Source of the DNA: Natronococcus sp. A-GB7
GTDB lineage: Archaea > Halobacteriota > Halobacteria > Halobacteriales > Natrialbaceae
Reading direction: 5' to 3'
Assembly: GCF_029688865.1 (NCBI RefSeq)
Contig: NZ_JARUKV010000005.1
Span: forward strand, 124,001-188,000
DNA: 64,000 nucleotides
In this document: positions 16,857-25,352 of the stretch, in pieces
Numbering within the stretch: position 1 is the stretch's first letter
Layout: each line of letters begins with the position of its first letter
The notes under the pieces: model-generated
What the model saw: the letters and a program-made list of their open reading frames with translations, nothing else
The model's database searches: none
What the model was told of the DNA's origin: nothing
Made by a program: the position numbers and the translations under genes

Positions 16857-18167
16857 ATGAACGATCCGAACGACGCCGCAGCAATGAGCGAACTCGTCGA
16901 CCGCGCACGCGAGCTCATTCCCGGCGGCGCACAAACGGGACTGCGGGCACAAGCGTACGACACGGGCGACGTCGCCTTCGAATCGGCGTCGGGCGCCACG
17001 CTGACGACCGTCTCGGGCGAGCGGTACACCGACTACCACCTCGGATTCGGACCGATCGTCCTCGGCCACGCACACGACGGCGTCGACGAGGCGGCTCGAG
17101 CGGCGATCGACGACGGCGTGCTGTACGGCGCGGGCACGACGCCGCTCGAGGTCGAGGTCGCCGAACGCCTCGTCGGTCTCGTTCCAAGCATCGAGATGGT
17201 GAACTTCTGTAACAGCGGCAGCGAGGCGACCTATCACGCGATTCGGCTCGCGCGTGCGGCCACCGGAAACGAGAAGATACTGAAGTTCGAGGGCTGTTAC
17301 CACGGCTGGCACGACTACGTCGACGTCAGCGTCTACCCGCCCGCCGACCGCGTCGGCGAGCGCTACCCCGAATCCGACGGGATGCTCCCGGCGGCCGTCG
17401 AGAACACGCTGGTCGCGCCGTTCAACGACCCCGACGCGCTCGAGGACGTCTTCCGAGAGCACGGCGACGAACTCGCGGCCGTTATCCTCGAGCCGATCCC
17501 CCACTCCGTCGGCTGTCTGCTCCCGGAACCGGCGTTTCTGGAGCGACTGCGCGAGGTGACCGAGAGCCACGACGTCCCGCTCGTGTTCGACGAAGTCATC
17601 AGTGGGTTCCGACACTCGCCCCGCGGTGTGCAAGCGGAGTTCGGCGTGACGCCCGATCTTACCTGCGTCGCGAAGGCGCTCGGCAACGGCTACCCCGTGG
17701 CGGCCGTCGGCGGCCGGAGGGACCTGCTGGCGCAGGCGGGTGGCGACAACGAGTCCGGCGTCGTCATCAGCGGGACGTATTCGGGGAGCCTGCCGGGGCT
17801 CGCCGCCGCTCGCGAGACGATCGATACGATCGTCGACGAGGACGTCCAGGGGTATCTCACGGCCCTCGGCGACCGCTACCGCGACGGTCTGAGCGAGCTG
17901 CTCGAGGATCACGGCGTGGAGGGACGAGTGGTCGGCCACCGAAGTATCTTCAGCGTGCAGTTCGGCGTAGACGGTGAGCCGCGAACCTACGAGGACGTGC
18001 TCGGTCTCGACGAGGAACGCTTCCGCGCGTTCGCGGCCGGGATGCGCGAGCGCGGACAGTTCTTTACGCCGAACCCGTACAAGCGCCACCACCTCTCGTT
18101 CGCCCACGACGGGAGCCACCTCGAGTCGTACCTCGACGCCGCGGACACGGTCCTCGCCGAGCTGTGA
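16857..18167 (+). CDS. HemL-like class III aminotransferase
   Basis: A 436-residue PLP enzyme of the class III fold, closest to glutamate-1-semialdehyde aminomutases (opening RARELIPGG, then NFCNSGSEAT and FDEVISGFRHSPRG). The PLP-binding lysine is Lys273 in VAKALGNGYPVA. It may be a true HemL for tetrapyrrole synthesis or a paralogue acting on another amino ketone; no heme genes are nearby, which favours a paralogue. I chose the ATG at 16857. An ATG at 16884 (MSELVDRAREL) is also possible, and a GTG at 16833 less so. Confidence 0.82.
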   Translation: MNDPNDAAAMSELVDRARELIPGGAQTGLRAQAYDTGDVAFESASGATLTTVSGERYTDYHLGFGPIVLGHAHDGVDEAARAAIDDGVLYGAGTTPLEVEVAERLVGLVPSIEMVNFCNSGSEATYHAIRLARAATGNEKILKFEGCYHGWHDYVDVSVYPPADRVGERYPESDGMLPAAVENTLVAPFNDPDALEDVFREHGDELAAVILEPIPHSVGCLLPEPAFLERLREVTESHDVPLVFDEVISGFRHSPRGVQAEFGVTPDLTCVAKALGNGYPVAAVGGRRDLLAQAGGDNESGVVISGTYSGSLPGLAAARETIDTIVDEDVQGYLTALGDRYRDGLSELLEDHGVEGRVVGHRSIFSVQFGVDGEPRTYEDVLGLDEERFRAFAAGMRERGQFFTPNPYKRHHLSFAHDGSHLESYLDAADTVLAEL

Positions 18168-18212
18168 GACGCAGTGTTTCGGTGGCGCCCTTGGTCGACG
18201 ACGAGCGGACCG

Positions 18213-18431
18213 CTAGTCGCGACAGGTCGAACAGCGCCGGCGTCGAACGATCAGCGCGACGACGCCGAGCGCGAGCGCGGTGACGAGCAGCTGGGCGCCG
18301 CCGGCTGCCAGCCCGTACGCGAGAGTGCCGCCGGAGACGGCGGTCGCTCCGGGGCCGAGACAGCAGAGACTCGCCAGTCCGGCCAGCCCGAGCTTCGTCC
18401 GTCGCGACGCCGTCTCCGATTCCGTCGCCAT
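18213..18431 (-). CDS. Small Cys-containing two-helix membrane protein
   Basis: A 72-residue protein with two membrane helices. The first carries LASLCCLGPGATAV (Cys pair at about 23-24), and the C terminus ends RRRRCSTCRD with a CxxC. Paired cysteines in a short hairpin membrane protein resemble MerT-like metal carriers, but it is not a clear member. It lies 74 bp downstream of, and on the same strand as, the disulfide reductase gene, so the two may share a transcript and a thiol- or metal-related job. Confidence 0.6.
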   Translation of the reverse strand: MATESETASRRTKLGLAGLASLCCLGPGATAVSGGTLAYGLAAGGAQLLVTALALGVVALIVRRRRCSTCRD

Positions 18432-18505
18432 CGTTTACGTCGACGGGAACGGTCCGGATATCGTTTGTGGCACTCGAGGGGGCTACGCCTCGGCGTCTCG
18501 AGCAG

Positions 18506-19999
18506 TCATTCGTGGTCGTGATCGTGTTCGTGATGGCCGTCGTGGCTGTGGTGGTGCTGACCGCCGTGGTCGTCCGTCCCGCCGCGGTGAGAGAACTGCC
18601 CGGCGAACGCGCGGTCGACGACCTCCGAGAGCGCGGGGTGGACGTGGACTGACTCGCGGATGTCCCACACCGTTCCGGTGCCGGCTTTCATCGCGACGAC
18701 GACCTCCTCGATCAGGTTCGACGCCTCCGGCCCGACGATGTGACAGCCGCGGATCGTCCCGTCGGGGTCGATCAGCACCTTGACGAACCCCTCGACCTTC
18801 ATCGCCTTCCCGCGGGCGGTGTCCTCGTACCGGTACGTTCGCGTCGCGTACTCCAGCCCGGCGTCCCGGAGCTCGCCCTCTCGAGCGCCGACGCCGGCGA
18901 CCTCGGGCGAGCCGAACACCGCGAACGGCATCGCCGTGTAGTCGACGGGCTCGAGTTCGTCGCCGAACAGGTTCCGGACGACGGCCCGCGCCTCGTGGTT
19001 CGCGTTGTGTTTCAGCAGGTGTTCGCCGACGATATCGCCGAGCGCCCAGATCCCGTCCGCGGTCGTCCGCAGGTACTCGTCGGTCTCGACGAACCCCGCG
19101 GCGTCGGTCTCGACGCCGGTAGCCTCCGGGTGCAGCAGGTCCGCGTTCGGCTGCCGGCCCGCGGCGACGAGCAGGGCGTCGCCGGTAACGGAGACGGGCT
19201 CGCGCTCGTCGGGAGCCGCCCACGCGGGGGGGTACGGTCGCGCCTCGACGGTCACCGCACCGTCCGATTCCGAGGCGGTGACGGCCTCGTACCCCGCATA
19301 GACGTCGAACCGATCGGCGTAGCGCTCGGTGAACGCGGCCGCGACCTCCCGGTCCGCCTGCGGGAGCAGGTGCGGGCGGCGGCCGACGATCGAGACGTCG
19401 CTCCCGAAGGTGCCGAAGAAGTGGGCGAGTTCGGCCGCGATGTACCCTCCGCCGACGACGAGGAGGTGCTCCGGCGGCGTCTCGAGCTGTAGCGCCTCGG
19501 TGCTGGTCAGGTAGTCGACGTCCTCGACGCCGTCGATCGGCGGGATCCACGGCCGCGTCCCGGCGGCGACGAGGACGGTGTCGGCCCGCGCGCGCTCGCC
19601 GGCGTCAGGGCCGTCGACGACCTCGATCGTTCGATCGTCGACGAACCGGCCCTCACCGTCCAGCAGCGTGTGCTGGTCTGAGGCGTCGAGCCCGTTGCGG
19701 ATCGACTCGGCGCTCTCCGAGACGTCCCGAGTGACCTCGCGGACGATACCGGCGAAATCGACGTCGGTGACGTCGGCACGGATGCCGAACTCGTCGGCGC
19801 GCTCGACGGTCTCCATCACCTCGGCATGATACAGCAGTTGCTTCGAGGGGATACAGCCGCGGTTGAGACAGGTCCCGCCGAGCGGTCCCTTCTCGACGAC
19901 CGCGACCGACCGTCCGCGGTTCGCGGCCGCGTTTGCCACGTCCAGTCCCGATCCCGACCCGATCACGAGGAAGTCGAACTCCGCAGTTCCGTCGGCCAT
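18506..19999 (-). CDS. Pyridine nucleotide-disulfide reductase with His-rich tail
   Basis: A 497-residue flavoprotein of the dihydrolipoamide dehydrogenase/glutathione reductase family. It has an FAD site LVIGSGSGLD (11-20), the redox pair Cys44 and Cys49 in GGTCLNRGCIPSK, an NAD(P)H-binding GGGYIAAE, and a catalytic His-Glu pair in HVHPALSE. The last 20 or so residues are rich in His and Asp. The HPxLSE motif and the absence of a terminal Cys pair argue against mercuric reductase. Haloarchaeal bis-gamma-glutamylcystine reductase, once annotated merA, is a good alternative to mycothione reductase- or lipoamide-type activity. Confidence 0.82.
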   Translation of the reverse strand: MADGTAEFDFLVIGSGSGLDVANAAANRGRSVAVVEKGPLGGTCLNRGCIPSKQLLYHAEVMETVERADEFGIRADVTDVDFAGIVREVTRDVSESAESIRNGLDASDQHTLLDGEGRFVDDRTIEVVDGPDAGERARADTVLVAAGTRPWIPPIDGVEDVDYLTSTEALQLETPPEHLLVVGGGYIAAELAHFFGTFGSDVSIVGRRPHLLPQADREVAAAFTERYADRFDVYAGYEAVTASESDGAVTVEARPYPPAWAAPDEREPVSVTGDALLVAAGRQPNADLLHPEATGVETDAAGFVETDEYLRTTADGIWALGDIVGEHLLKHNANHEARAVVRNLFGDELEPVDYTAMPFAVFGSPEVAGVGAREGELRDAGLEYATRTYRYEDTARGKAMKVEGFVKVLIDPDGTIRGCHIVGPEASNLIEEVVVAMKAGTGTVWDIRESVHVHPALSEVVDRAFAGQFSHRGGTDDHGGQHHHSHDGHHEHDHDHE

Positions 20000-20055
20000 A
20001 CCGCCACGTCACTCCCGAGCCCTATCGTTCTTCTACCGCTTTCGGCGATCGTCGT

Positions 20056-21645
20056 CTACCTCGCTCCGGCGACGACGGCGGGGTTCGCCGTCGTCGGCTC
20101 CGACGACTCGGTCTCCTCGATGACGTACCGCTGACCCAGCATCGGGTCGAGCAGGCTATCGACGGGCGCCCGGTCGTCGCGCAGGACGGGGACGTCGTCG
20201 GTCTCGGGGTCGGTCATATAGTGGTCGATCTCGTCGCTCAGGTCGACGCCCAGGTCGCGTTCGGTGTTTCGCGCCTCGAGGTCGTCCTGCGAGAGCGCCT
20301 CACCGTCCTTGGTTGCGACCAGCTGGATGTTCTGGACCGAGTTCTCGTCGGAGGTCCGGAAACTGTAGACCTCCGGGAACGCCGCCTCCATCGTCGCGTA
20401 CTCCGCGCGGTAGAACTCCGAGGCCGAGCCACTGGGGGCCGAGACGATGTTCGCGAGGAGGACGCCGTCGTCGCTCAACCGATCGGCGGTCACCTCCATG
20501 AACTCCTCGGTCGTCATGTGAAACGGCACCTGATCCTGTTTGTAGGCGTCCAGTACGATCACGTCGTACTCGTCGTCGGCGCCCTGGAGGAACTGCCGCC
20601 CGTCCTCGGCGTGGCTGGTCATCGTCTCGCCGTGCTCGAGACCGAAGTAGTCCTCCGCAGCCTCGGTGACCTCGGGATCGATCTCGACGACGTCGACGTC
20701 GACGTCGTACCGGTCCTCGAAGTCCTGGGGACCGGTGTACCCGCCCCCGCCAATAAAGAGGACGTCGTCGACCTCGGCGGGGTCGTCGACCATGAGCATC
20801 GGCAGGTGGAAGTACTTCGTGTACGCGAAGACGTGCCGATCGGGCTCCTCGAGGTCCATCGCGCTGTGGTGGGCGCCGTCTAGGTACATCGTCCGGACGT
20901 CGTCACCGTCGTCGACGACCTCGAGGTGCTGGTGGGGGGTCTGGCTCTCGTGGACGACGTCGCCGCGGTGGTCGAAGGCGACGGGGCCGCCGCCGGCCGC
21001 GGTGACGAGCAACAGGACGACGACGACGCTCGCGACCGTCGAGTTTCGCGGGAGCGACGGCAGCGTGAGCGCGAGCGCGGTGGCGACGAGCGTCAGCCCG
21101 AACAGCAGCCCGATCTGAGCGACACTCAGGTAGGGGATGAGGACGAACGTGGTCGCCGCCGAGCCGAGGATGCTCCCGATCGTGCCGAGCGCGTAGACGT
21201 GCCCGGAAGCCTCGCCGATGCCCTGCTTCTGCGAGAGCTGTGCGGCGTAAGGGCTGATGAAGCCGAGCAAGTAGGTCGGCGGCCCGAACAGCACGATCAC
21301 GGCCGGCAGCGAGGCGTACCGCGGCGGGATCGCCAGCGTCGACGTGTACGCCAGCAGAAAGTCGCTGCCGTAGACGACGACGGCGACGTACACCGCCGTT
21401 CCGAGCATGATCCAGGACATCTCGCGGTTGGTCGCTAGCGCCGCTCGTTTCCCGCCCTGCCAGTAACCGAGGCTCAGCGCGGCTAGAAAGACCGTCAGGA
21501 TGCCGCCGACCGTGTAGATGTGACTGCCGAACTGCGGTGCGACGATCCGTACCGCGAGGATCTCGAGGCCCATACTGGTGATCCCCGAGACGAACACCGC
21601 CATCTCGGGTTTCGTGGGCCGGTAGTCGGGGAGGGCGTTCCGCAT
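20056..21645 (-). CDS. Membrane-fused spermidine-synthase-like protein
   Basis: A 529-residue fusion. Residues 1 to about 215 form seven or so membrane helices, beginning EMAVFVSGITSMGLEILAVR. From about 260 on there is a Rossmann methyltransferase-like domain of the spermidine synthase type, with DDVLFIGGGGYTGPQDF and VDVVEIDPEVTEAAEDYF. Such fused proteins are common in prokaryotes, and their aminopropyl transfer activity is not established. The ATG at 21645 begins just before the first helix. No polyamine genes lie beside it. Confidence 0.82.
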   Translation of the reverse strand: MRNALPDYRPTKPEMAVFVSGITSMGLEILAVRIVAPQFGSHIYTVGGILTVFLAALSLGYWQGGKRAALATNREMSWIMLGTAVYVAVVVYGSDFLLAYTSTLAIPPRYASLPAVIVLFGPPTYLLGFISPYAAQLSQKQGIGEASGHVYALGTIGSILGSAATTFVLIPYLSVAQIGLLFGLTLVATALALTLPSLPRNSTVASVVVVLLLVTAAGGGPVAFDHRGDVVHESQTPHQHLEVVDDGDDVRTMYLDGAHHSAMDLEEPDRHVFAYTKYFHLPMLMVDDPAEVDDVLFIGGGGYTGPQDFEDRYDVDVDVVEIDPEVTEAAEDYFGLEHGETMTSHAEDGRQFLQGADDEYDVIVLDAYKQDQVPFHMTTEEFMEVTADRLSDDGVLLANIVSAPSGSASEFYRAEYATMEAAFPEVYSFRTSDENSVQNIQLVATKDGEALSQDDLEARNTERDLGVDLSDEIDHYMTDPETDDVPVLRDDRAPVDSLLDPMLGQRYVIEETESSEPTTANPAVVAGAR

Positions 21646-21707
21646 TCGTTGTTCCCACAGTGTCGCCGGGTTCGTGAGTACCTGTCGGCTCCAGTCGCGG
21701 CCTCAAG

Positions 21708-22187
21708 CTACCCGAGGGCGGCGACCTCGGTCGACTCGAGCGACCGGGAGGCTACGTCGCTCGCCTCGAGGACGGATTCGAGCTCCTCGAGCCCGCGGTC
21801 GACGTCGATCCCGACCCGGTCGACGTGGGCGTCCGGTGATTCGCTCGGATCGGTCTCGAAGTGCGCGGTCAGCTCGAGCCCCTCCGGGTGATGATATCCA
21901 CGGACGTGGACCTGCCACCACTCGTAGCCGCTCGGGTGGTCGGCGACGTACTCGACGCGTCTGAGGTTGCAGACCTCCCCGAAGTACGCAAAGGACATGT
22001 CCCAGTTCGGCGCGAAGTGGCACTCGCCGAGTACCCGTTCTACGTCAGACGACGACAGCGAGACGAGCAGCGCCGGCTCGAGCGGTTTCGGCCGCGTGAA
22101 AAACCGACCGCGTGCCGCGAGGAGCAGTCGTCTGCAGTCGCGGAGGACGACGTCGGTCAGGTTCGTTCGAGAGATCCGTCGTGGCAT
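21708..22187 (-). CDS. Conserved haloarchaeal hypothetical protein
   Basis: A 159-residue soluble protein with a basic N-terminal 35 residues and an acidic remainder. The middle contains WDMSFAYFGEVCNLRRVEYV and YEWWQVHVRGYHHPEGLEL, suggesting a beta-rich domain with several aromatic residues. No catalytic motif is seen. Its coding character (GC at third positions, acidic composition) is good. I do not recognise the family. It lies 62 bp upstream of the spermidine-synthase-like gene on the same strand. Confidence 0.65.
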   Translation of the reverse strand: MPRRISRTNLTDVVLRDCRRLLLAARGRFFTRPKPLEPALLVSLSSSDVERVLGECHFAPNWDMSFAYFGEVCNLRRVEYVADHPSGYEWWQVHVRGYHHPEGLELTAHFETDPSESPDAHVDRVGIDVDRGLEELESVLEASDVASRSLESTEVAALG

Positions 22188-22285
22188 GGTGCGAACACCA
22201 CCTCGAGGAGCCTAAAGGGAGGGCCACGTTGCAGTCACCGAGTCCGGGACGGTCGGTTATGCTCGTCCACGGTGTCTCCGGGAGT

Positions 22286-22903
22286 ATGCCGACCGTTCGC
22301 CTCCTCGAGGGCGAGGACACCGACCGAATCGACGGGCTGAGCGACGGGCTGTTCGCGATCGTACTGACGCTGCTGGTGCTTCAGTTCCAGATTCCAGAGG
22401 TCGCCGCGGATCGCGCGGCCACGGAGCTTCCCGCGGCGCTCGCCGACCAGGAGACGCTGCTGTTCAGCTACCTGCTTTCGTTCGCCGTCGTCGGCCTCTA
22501 CTGGATCGTCCACCACAACCTCTTCGAGCGGATCGAGCGCCACGACCGCGGGCTGTTGTACGGCAACCTCGTCTTCCTGCTGTTCGTCTCGTTCATCCCG
22601 TTCCCGACCGAACTGGTCGGGATCTACGGGACCCGGTTCGCGTGGACGCTGTACGCGTGCAACCTCGCGCTCGTCGGCCTCTCGCTGACGGCGCTCTGGT
22701 GGTACGCCTACCGTCGCGGGTTCACGAGCGACGGGATCACGCCGCGCGTCGGGCGTGCCGTCGCGATCCGGGGGCTGATCGGGCCGGCGGTCTTTCTCCT
22801 CTCGATCGGCGTCGCCGCCGTCAGCCTCCGTGCGGCGTTTCTGACGCCGATCCTGATCGTTCCGCTACAGGCGCTGTGGGTGCGTCGGTTTCGGAGGTCC
22901 TGA
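22286..22903 (+). CDS. TMEM175 family (DUF1211) membrane protein
   Basis: A 205-residue protein with six membrane helices. The first helix carries RIDGLSDGLFAIVLTLLVL, the RxxxxSDGxFAI signature of TMEM175 potassium channels, which assemble as tetramers in prokaryotes. It may conduct potassium across the cell membrane, which fits a salt-in halophile, though conduction is not proven from sequence. The ATG at 22286 gives a normal N terminus; an ATG at 22259 would add nine residues. Confidence 0.8.
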   Translation: MPTVRLLEGEDTDRIDGLSDGLFAIVLTLLVLQFQIPEVAADRAATELPAALADQETLLFSYLLSFAVVGLYWIVHHNLFERIERHDRGLLYGNLVFLLFVSFIPFPTELVGIYGTRFAWTLYACNLALVGLSLTALWWYAYRRGFTSDGITPRVGRAVAIRGLIGPAVFLLSIGVAAVSLRAAFLTPILIVPLQALWVRRFRRS

Positions 22904-22921
22904 CAACGGACGACGAGTCGC

Positions 22922-23146
22922 TCAGGGTCGCGTCATCACGAGCGTGAGCACGAACAGCCCGGCGGCGACCGCGACGACGGTCGTGAGACTGACCTCGACC
23001 AGCCCGACGACGGCCGCGCCGGCGACGATCATCCAGCCGAACAGCAGCGACAGCACCGCGTTGAGAACCAGCAGTACGCGCGGATCGCCTCGGGATGATT
23101 CGAGTCCCTCGCGGAACCCGTTCCGGTCGGCGTCGGGATCGGCCAT
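22922..23146 (-). CDS. Small two-helix membrane protein
   Basis: A 74-residue protein with a polar, acidic N-terminal 22 residues and two membrane helices (about 24-46 and 50-70). There are no cysteines or charged residues inside the helices. It is convergent with the TMEM175 gene. I do not recognise a family. Confidence 0.55.
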   Translation of the reverse strand: MADPDADRNGFREGLESSRGDPRVLLVLNAVLSLLFGWMIVAGAAVVGLVEVSLTTVVAVAAGLFVLTLVMTRP

Positions 23147-23232
23147 ATCCGAGTAGGCGAACGTGGCTCACTTAGCCGTTTCCGTCGGTCGCCGAGGCCG
23201 ACACTTATGCCGGCTCCGGCGAACGGTAGCGT

Positions 23233-23637
23233 ATGCGGGAAGTCACGGTCTCTCGACGGATCGACGCGACGGCGGTCGAGCTCTCATCGCGGTTCGACCC
23301 GCCGGCGATCGTCGAGGCCGAGGGGAGTTTCACCGTCGACCACGTCCACGAGGAGGGCGACGCGACGATCGTCGTCGCCAGCGGGCCCGGCATGCGGCTC
23401 CCGCTGCGATTCGAGTACCGCGAGGACGCGCTGTACTACACCCAGGAGGGCGAGCAGGGACCGTTCGAGCAGATGGAGACCTGGCTCGAGTTCGACGAGC
23501 GCGAGGACGGCACCGAGGTCGCGTTTCGGTCGTCGGTTTCGCTGGCGGCCCCGTTGCCGTTCGGCGACCGGATCGCCGCCTGGAAGCGCAAGGGCGAACT
23601 CGAGCGCGCGCTCGAGGCGATGGCCGACGCGTTCTAG
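23233..23637 (+). CDS. SRPBCC (START-like) family protein
   Basis: A 134-residue protein with the START/Bet v1-like arrangement: VTVSRRIDATAVELSSRFD at the start, the TWLEFDEREDGTEVAFRSSV strands, and a long C-terminal helix GELERALEAMADAF. The fold binds hydrophobic ligands. The role is unknown. The last codons have been duplicated downstream: see the repeat at 23608-23698. Confidence 0.72.
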   Translation: MREVTVSRRIDATAVELSSRFDPPAIVEAEGSFTVDHVHEEGDATIVVASGPGMRLPLRFEYREDALYYTQEGEQGPFEQMETWLEFDEREDGTEVAFRSSVSLAAPLPFGDRIAAWKRKGELERALEAMADAF

Positions 23638-23698
23638 AGCCCTCGAGGCGACGACTGACGCGTTTTGAAGGCCCTGAGGCGACGGCTGACGGGTTCTA
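23608..23698 (+). repeat. Three tandem ~30-bp copies of a gene 3' end
   Basis: Three degenerate copies lie head to tail: 23608-23637 (the last codons of the SRPBCC gene including its stop), 23639-23668 and 23671-23698. Each reads roughly GCCCTCGAGGCGACGACTGACGCGTT with 3-6 differences. The last bases of copy 3 are the stop codon of the convergent CobW gene. They look like slipped-strand duplications between two convergent genes. Confidence 0.7.
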
Positions 23699-24961
23699 CG
23701 GTTCGCGAAGAACGACCGGTTCGTCGTCCTCCTCCGGGAAGGGGTTCTCGAGCGCTTCCGCCCGCTCCCACTCCTCGTCGGTGACCAGACACTCCCGTAA
23801 CTTCGAGCGCAACGGTTCGCCCTCGAGGTCGGTTCCGATGAACACGAGTTCGGTCCGGCGGTCGCCGTGCTCGTCGTGCCACGCGAGGTCGGGGCGGTTC
23901 GACCGGTAGAGATCGCGCTGGACCTCCGGAAGCGCGGCGATCCAGGGACCGTCGCTCGTCGCCCGAACCGACGGGCCGGCCTGGGAGAGATCTACTCTCG
24001 CGTCGCTGCCGGCGATCCACGCGACGCCCTTCGATCGGACGACGTCGTCGGGCAGCTCCCGGAGGAACGCGGCGAAGCGCTCGGGATGGACCGGGCGCCG
24101 CTCCCGGAACGTCAGCGAGTCGACGCCGTAGACCTCGTCGGGGTGGCGGTGGTCGTGGTGGCCTTCGTCGTGGTCGCAGTCGTGGTCGTGTCCATGCTCG
24201 TCGTGATCGTGGCCGGGCTCGTCGGTTTCGGAGCTTTCGCTCTCGTCCTCGGCGCCCTCGAGCGCCCGCTGCCACCCCGCGCCCTCGCCCAGCTGGCCGG
24301 GATCGAACAGGTCGACGCCGAGCAGGTCGTCGGGATCGATCGCACTGAACTCCGTTCTTCGGAGGTCGGCGTCGGGCCGGAGCGCCTGGACCAGCGCCTC
24401 GGCCTCCTCGAGCTCCGCGGGCTCGCAGAGGTCGGCCTTGTTGAGCAAGACGAGGTTCGCGACCTCGAGCTGCTCGATCAGCAGGTCCGAGAGGGGGCGG
24501 TCGTCCTCGTCGGGGTCGGTGCGCCGTTCGGGAACGTCCTCGCCCGCGAAGGCGTCGAGGAAGAGTCGGGTGTCGAGCACCGTCACGAGCGCGTCGAGCT
24601 CGTAGCGGGCGGCGACCCGCGAGCTGGTGGTAAAGAGTCGGGCGACGGGCTCGGGTTCGGAGATTCCCGAGGACTCGACGATCAGGTGATCGAACGCTCG
24701 CTCGCGAGCAAGACGGACGACCGCCGTCTCGAGGTCGTCCTGGAGCTCACAGCAGATACAGCCGTTCGAGAGCTCGGCGACGCCGCCGGCGTCGAGATCC
24801 GACCCTTCGGCGACGAGTTCGGCGTCGACGTTGACCTCCCCCATGTCGTTGACCAGGACCGCGAGCTCGCGGTCGCCGGCGTTGCGAAGCAGGTGGTTGA
24901 GCAGCGTCGTCTTGCCGGCGCCGAGGCTGCCCGAGAGGACGGTAACGGGAATCGCTGACAT
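23696..24961 (-). CDS. CobW/COG0523 metal-chaperone GTPase
   Basis: A 421-residue G3E GTPase. The P-loop is GSLGAGKTTLLNHLL (11-25), the metal motif NGCICC has cysteines at 68, 70 and 71, and the base-specificity motif is NKAD. A His-Asp-rich loop (around 250-282) separates the GTPase domain from the C-terminal CobW_C domain. It should insert or deliver zinc, or another divalent metal, to a target protein in the cytoplasm. I chose the ATG at 24961. It ends within the third copy of the 30-bp repeat. Confidence 0.87.
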   Translation of the reverse strand: MSAIPVTVLSGSLGAGKTTLLNHLLRNAGDRELAVLVNDMGEVNVDAELVAEGSDLDAGGVAELSNGCICCELQDDLETAVVRLARERAFDHLIVESSGISEPEPVARLFTTSSRVAARYELDALVTVLDTRLFLDAFAGEDVPERRTDPDEDDRPLSDLLIEQLEVANLVLLNKADLCEPAELEEAEALVQALRPDADLRRTEFSAIDPDDLLGVDLFDPGQLGEGAGWQRALEGAEDESESSETDEPGHDHDEHGHDHDCDHDEGHHDHRHPDEVYGVDSLTFRERRPVHPERFAAFLRELPDDVVRSKGVAWIAGSDARVDLSQAGPSVRATSDGPWIAALPEVQRDLYRSNRPDLAWHDEHGDRRTELVFIGTDLEGEPLRSKLRECLVTDEEWERAEALENPFPEEDDEPVVLREP

Positions 24962-25055
24962 ACGGGTGTGTTGGAACTCGGCGACTAAGGTGCGTCGGCT
25001 TGAGGACGGCGAGAGCACGACACCTTTTAGCCTCGAGCCCCGAGGATCATCGACA

Positions 25056-25352
25056 ATGACGCTCGCCGAGCGGATCGCGCGGTTCCGAGAAACCCTCGAG
25101 GAGTGGCTCCGGGGACTCTACCACGGGATGATCACTCACCCCGCCTACGAGAAGGTCGAGGCCGAGGCCGAGGACCAGGAGGATGCGTTCATGCTGGCGT
25201 GTTTCCCCGACGCCTTCGGTATCCCGAGCCCGGTGTCGTACTACACGGCCGAGCTGTTGCCCTACCTCGAGGACGAGTACGAGGCTTGGGAGCGACGGCT
25301 CTGGGACCGGGGGTCGGTGATCGAGCGCAAGGGCCACCAGTACCACTTCTGA
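25056..25352 (+). CDS. Small conserved protein coupled to ArsA-type ATPase
   Basis: A 98-residue soluble protein, mostly helical, with a conserved-looking core DAFMLACFPDAFGIPSPVSY followed by LLPYLEDEYEAWERRLWDRG. The stop codon TGA overlaps the ATG of the next gene by one base, so the two are translationally coupled and probably interact or act together. It is not a family I can name, though this gene pair appears to be a haloarchaeal unit. Confidence 0.7.
   Translation: MTLAERIARFRETLEEWLRGLYHGMITHPAYEKVEAEAEDQEDAFMLACFPDAFGIPSPVSYYTAELLPYLEDEYEAWERRLWDRGSVIERKGHQYHF

Noticed and set aside
18506-19999. Mercuric reductase (MerA) annotation
   Set aside because: The C-terminal Cys pair and an N-terminal metal-binding domain are absent, while the His-Glu pair of disulfide reductases is present.
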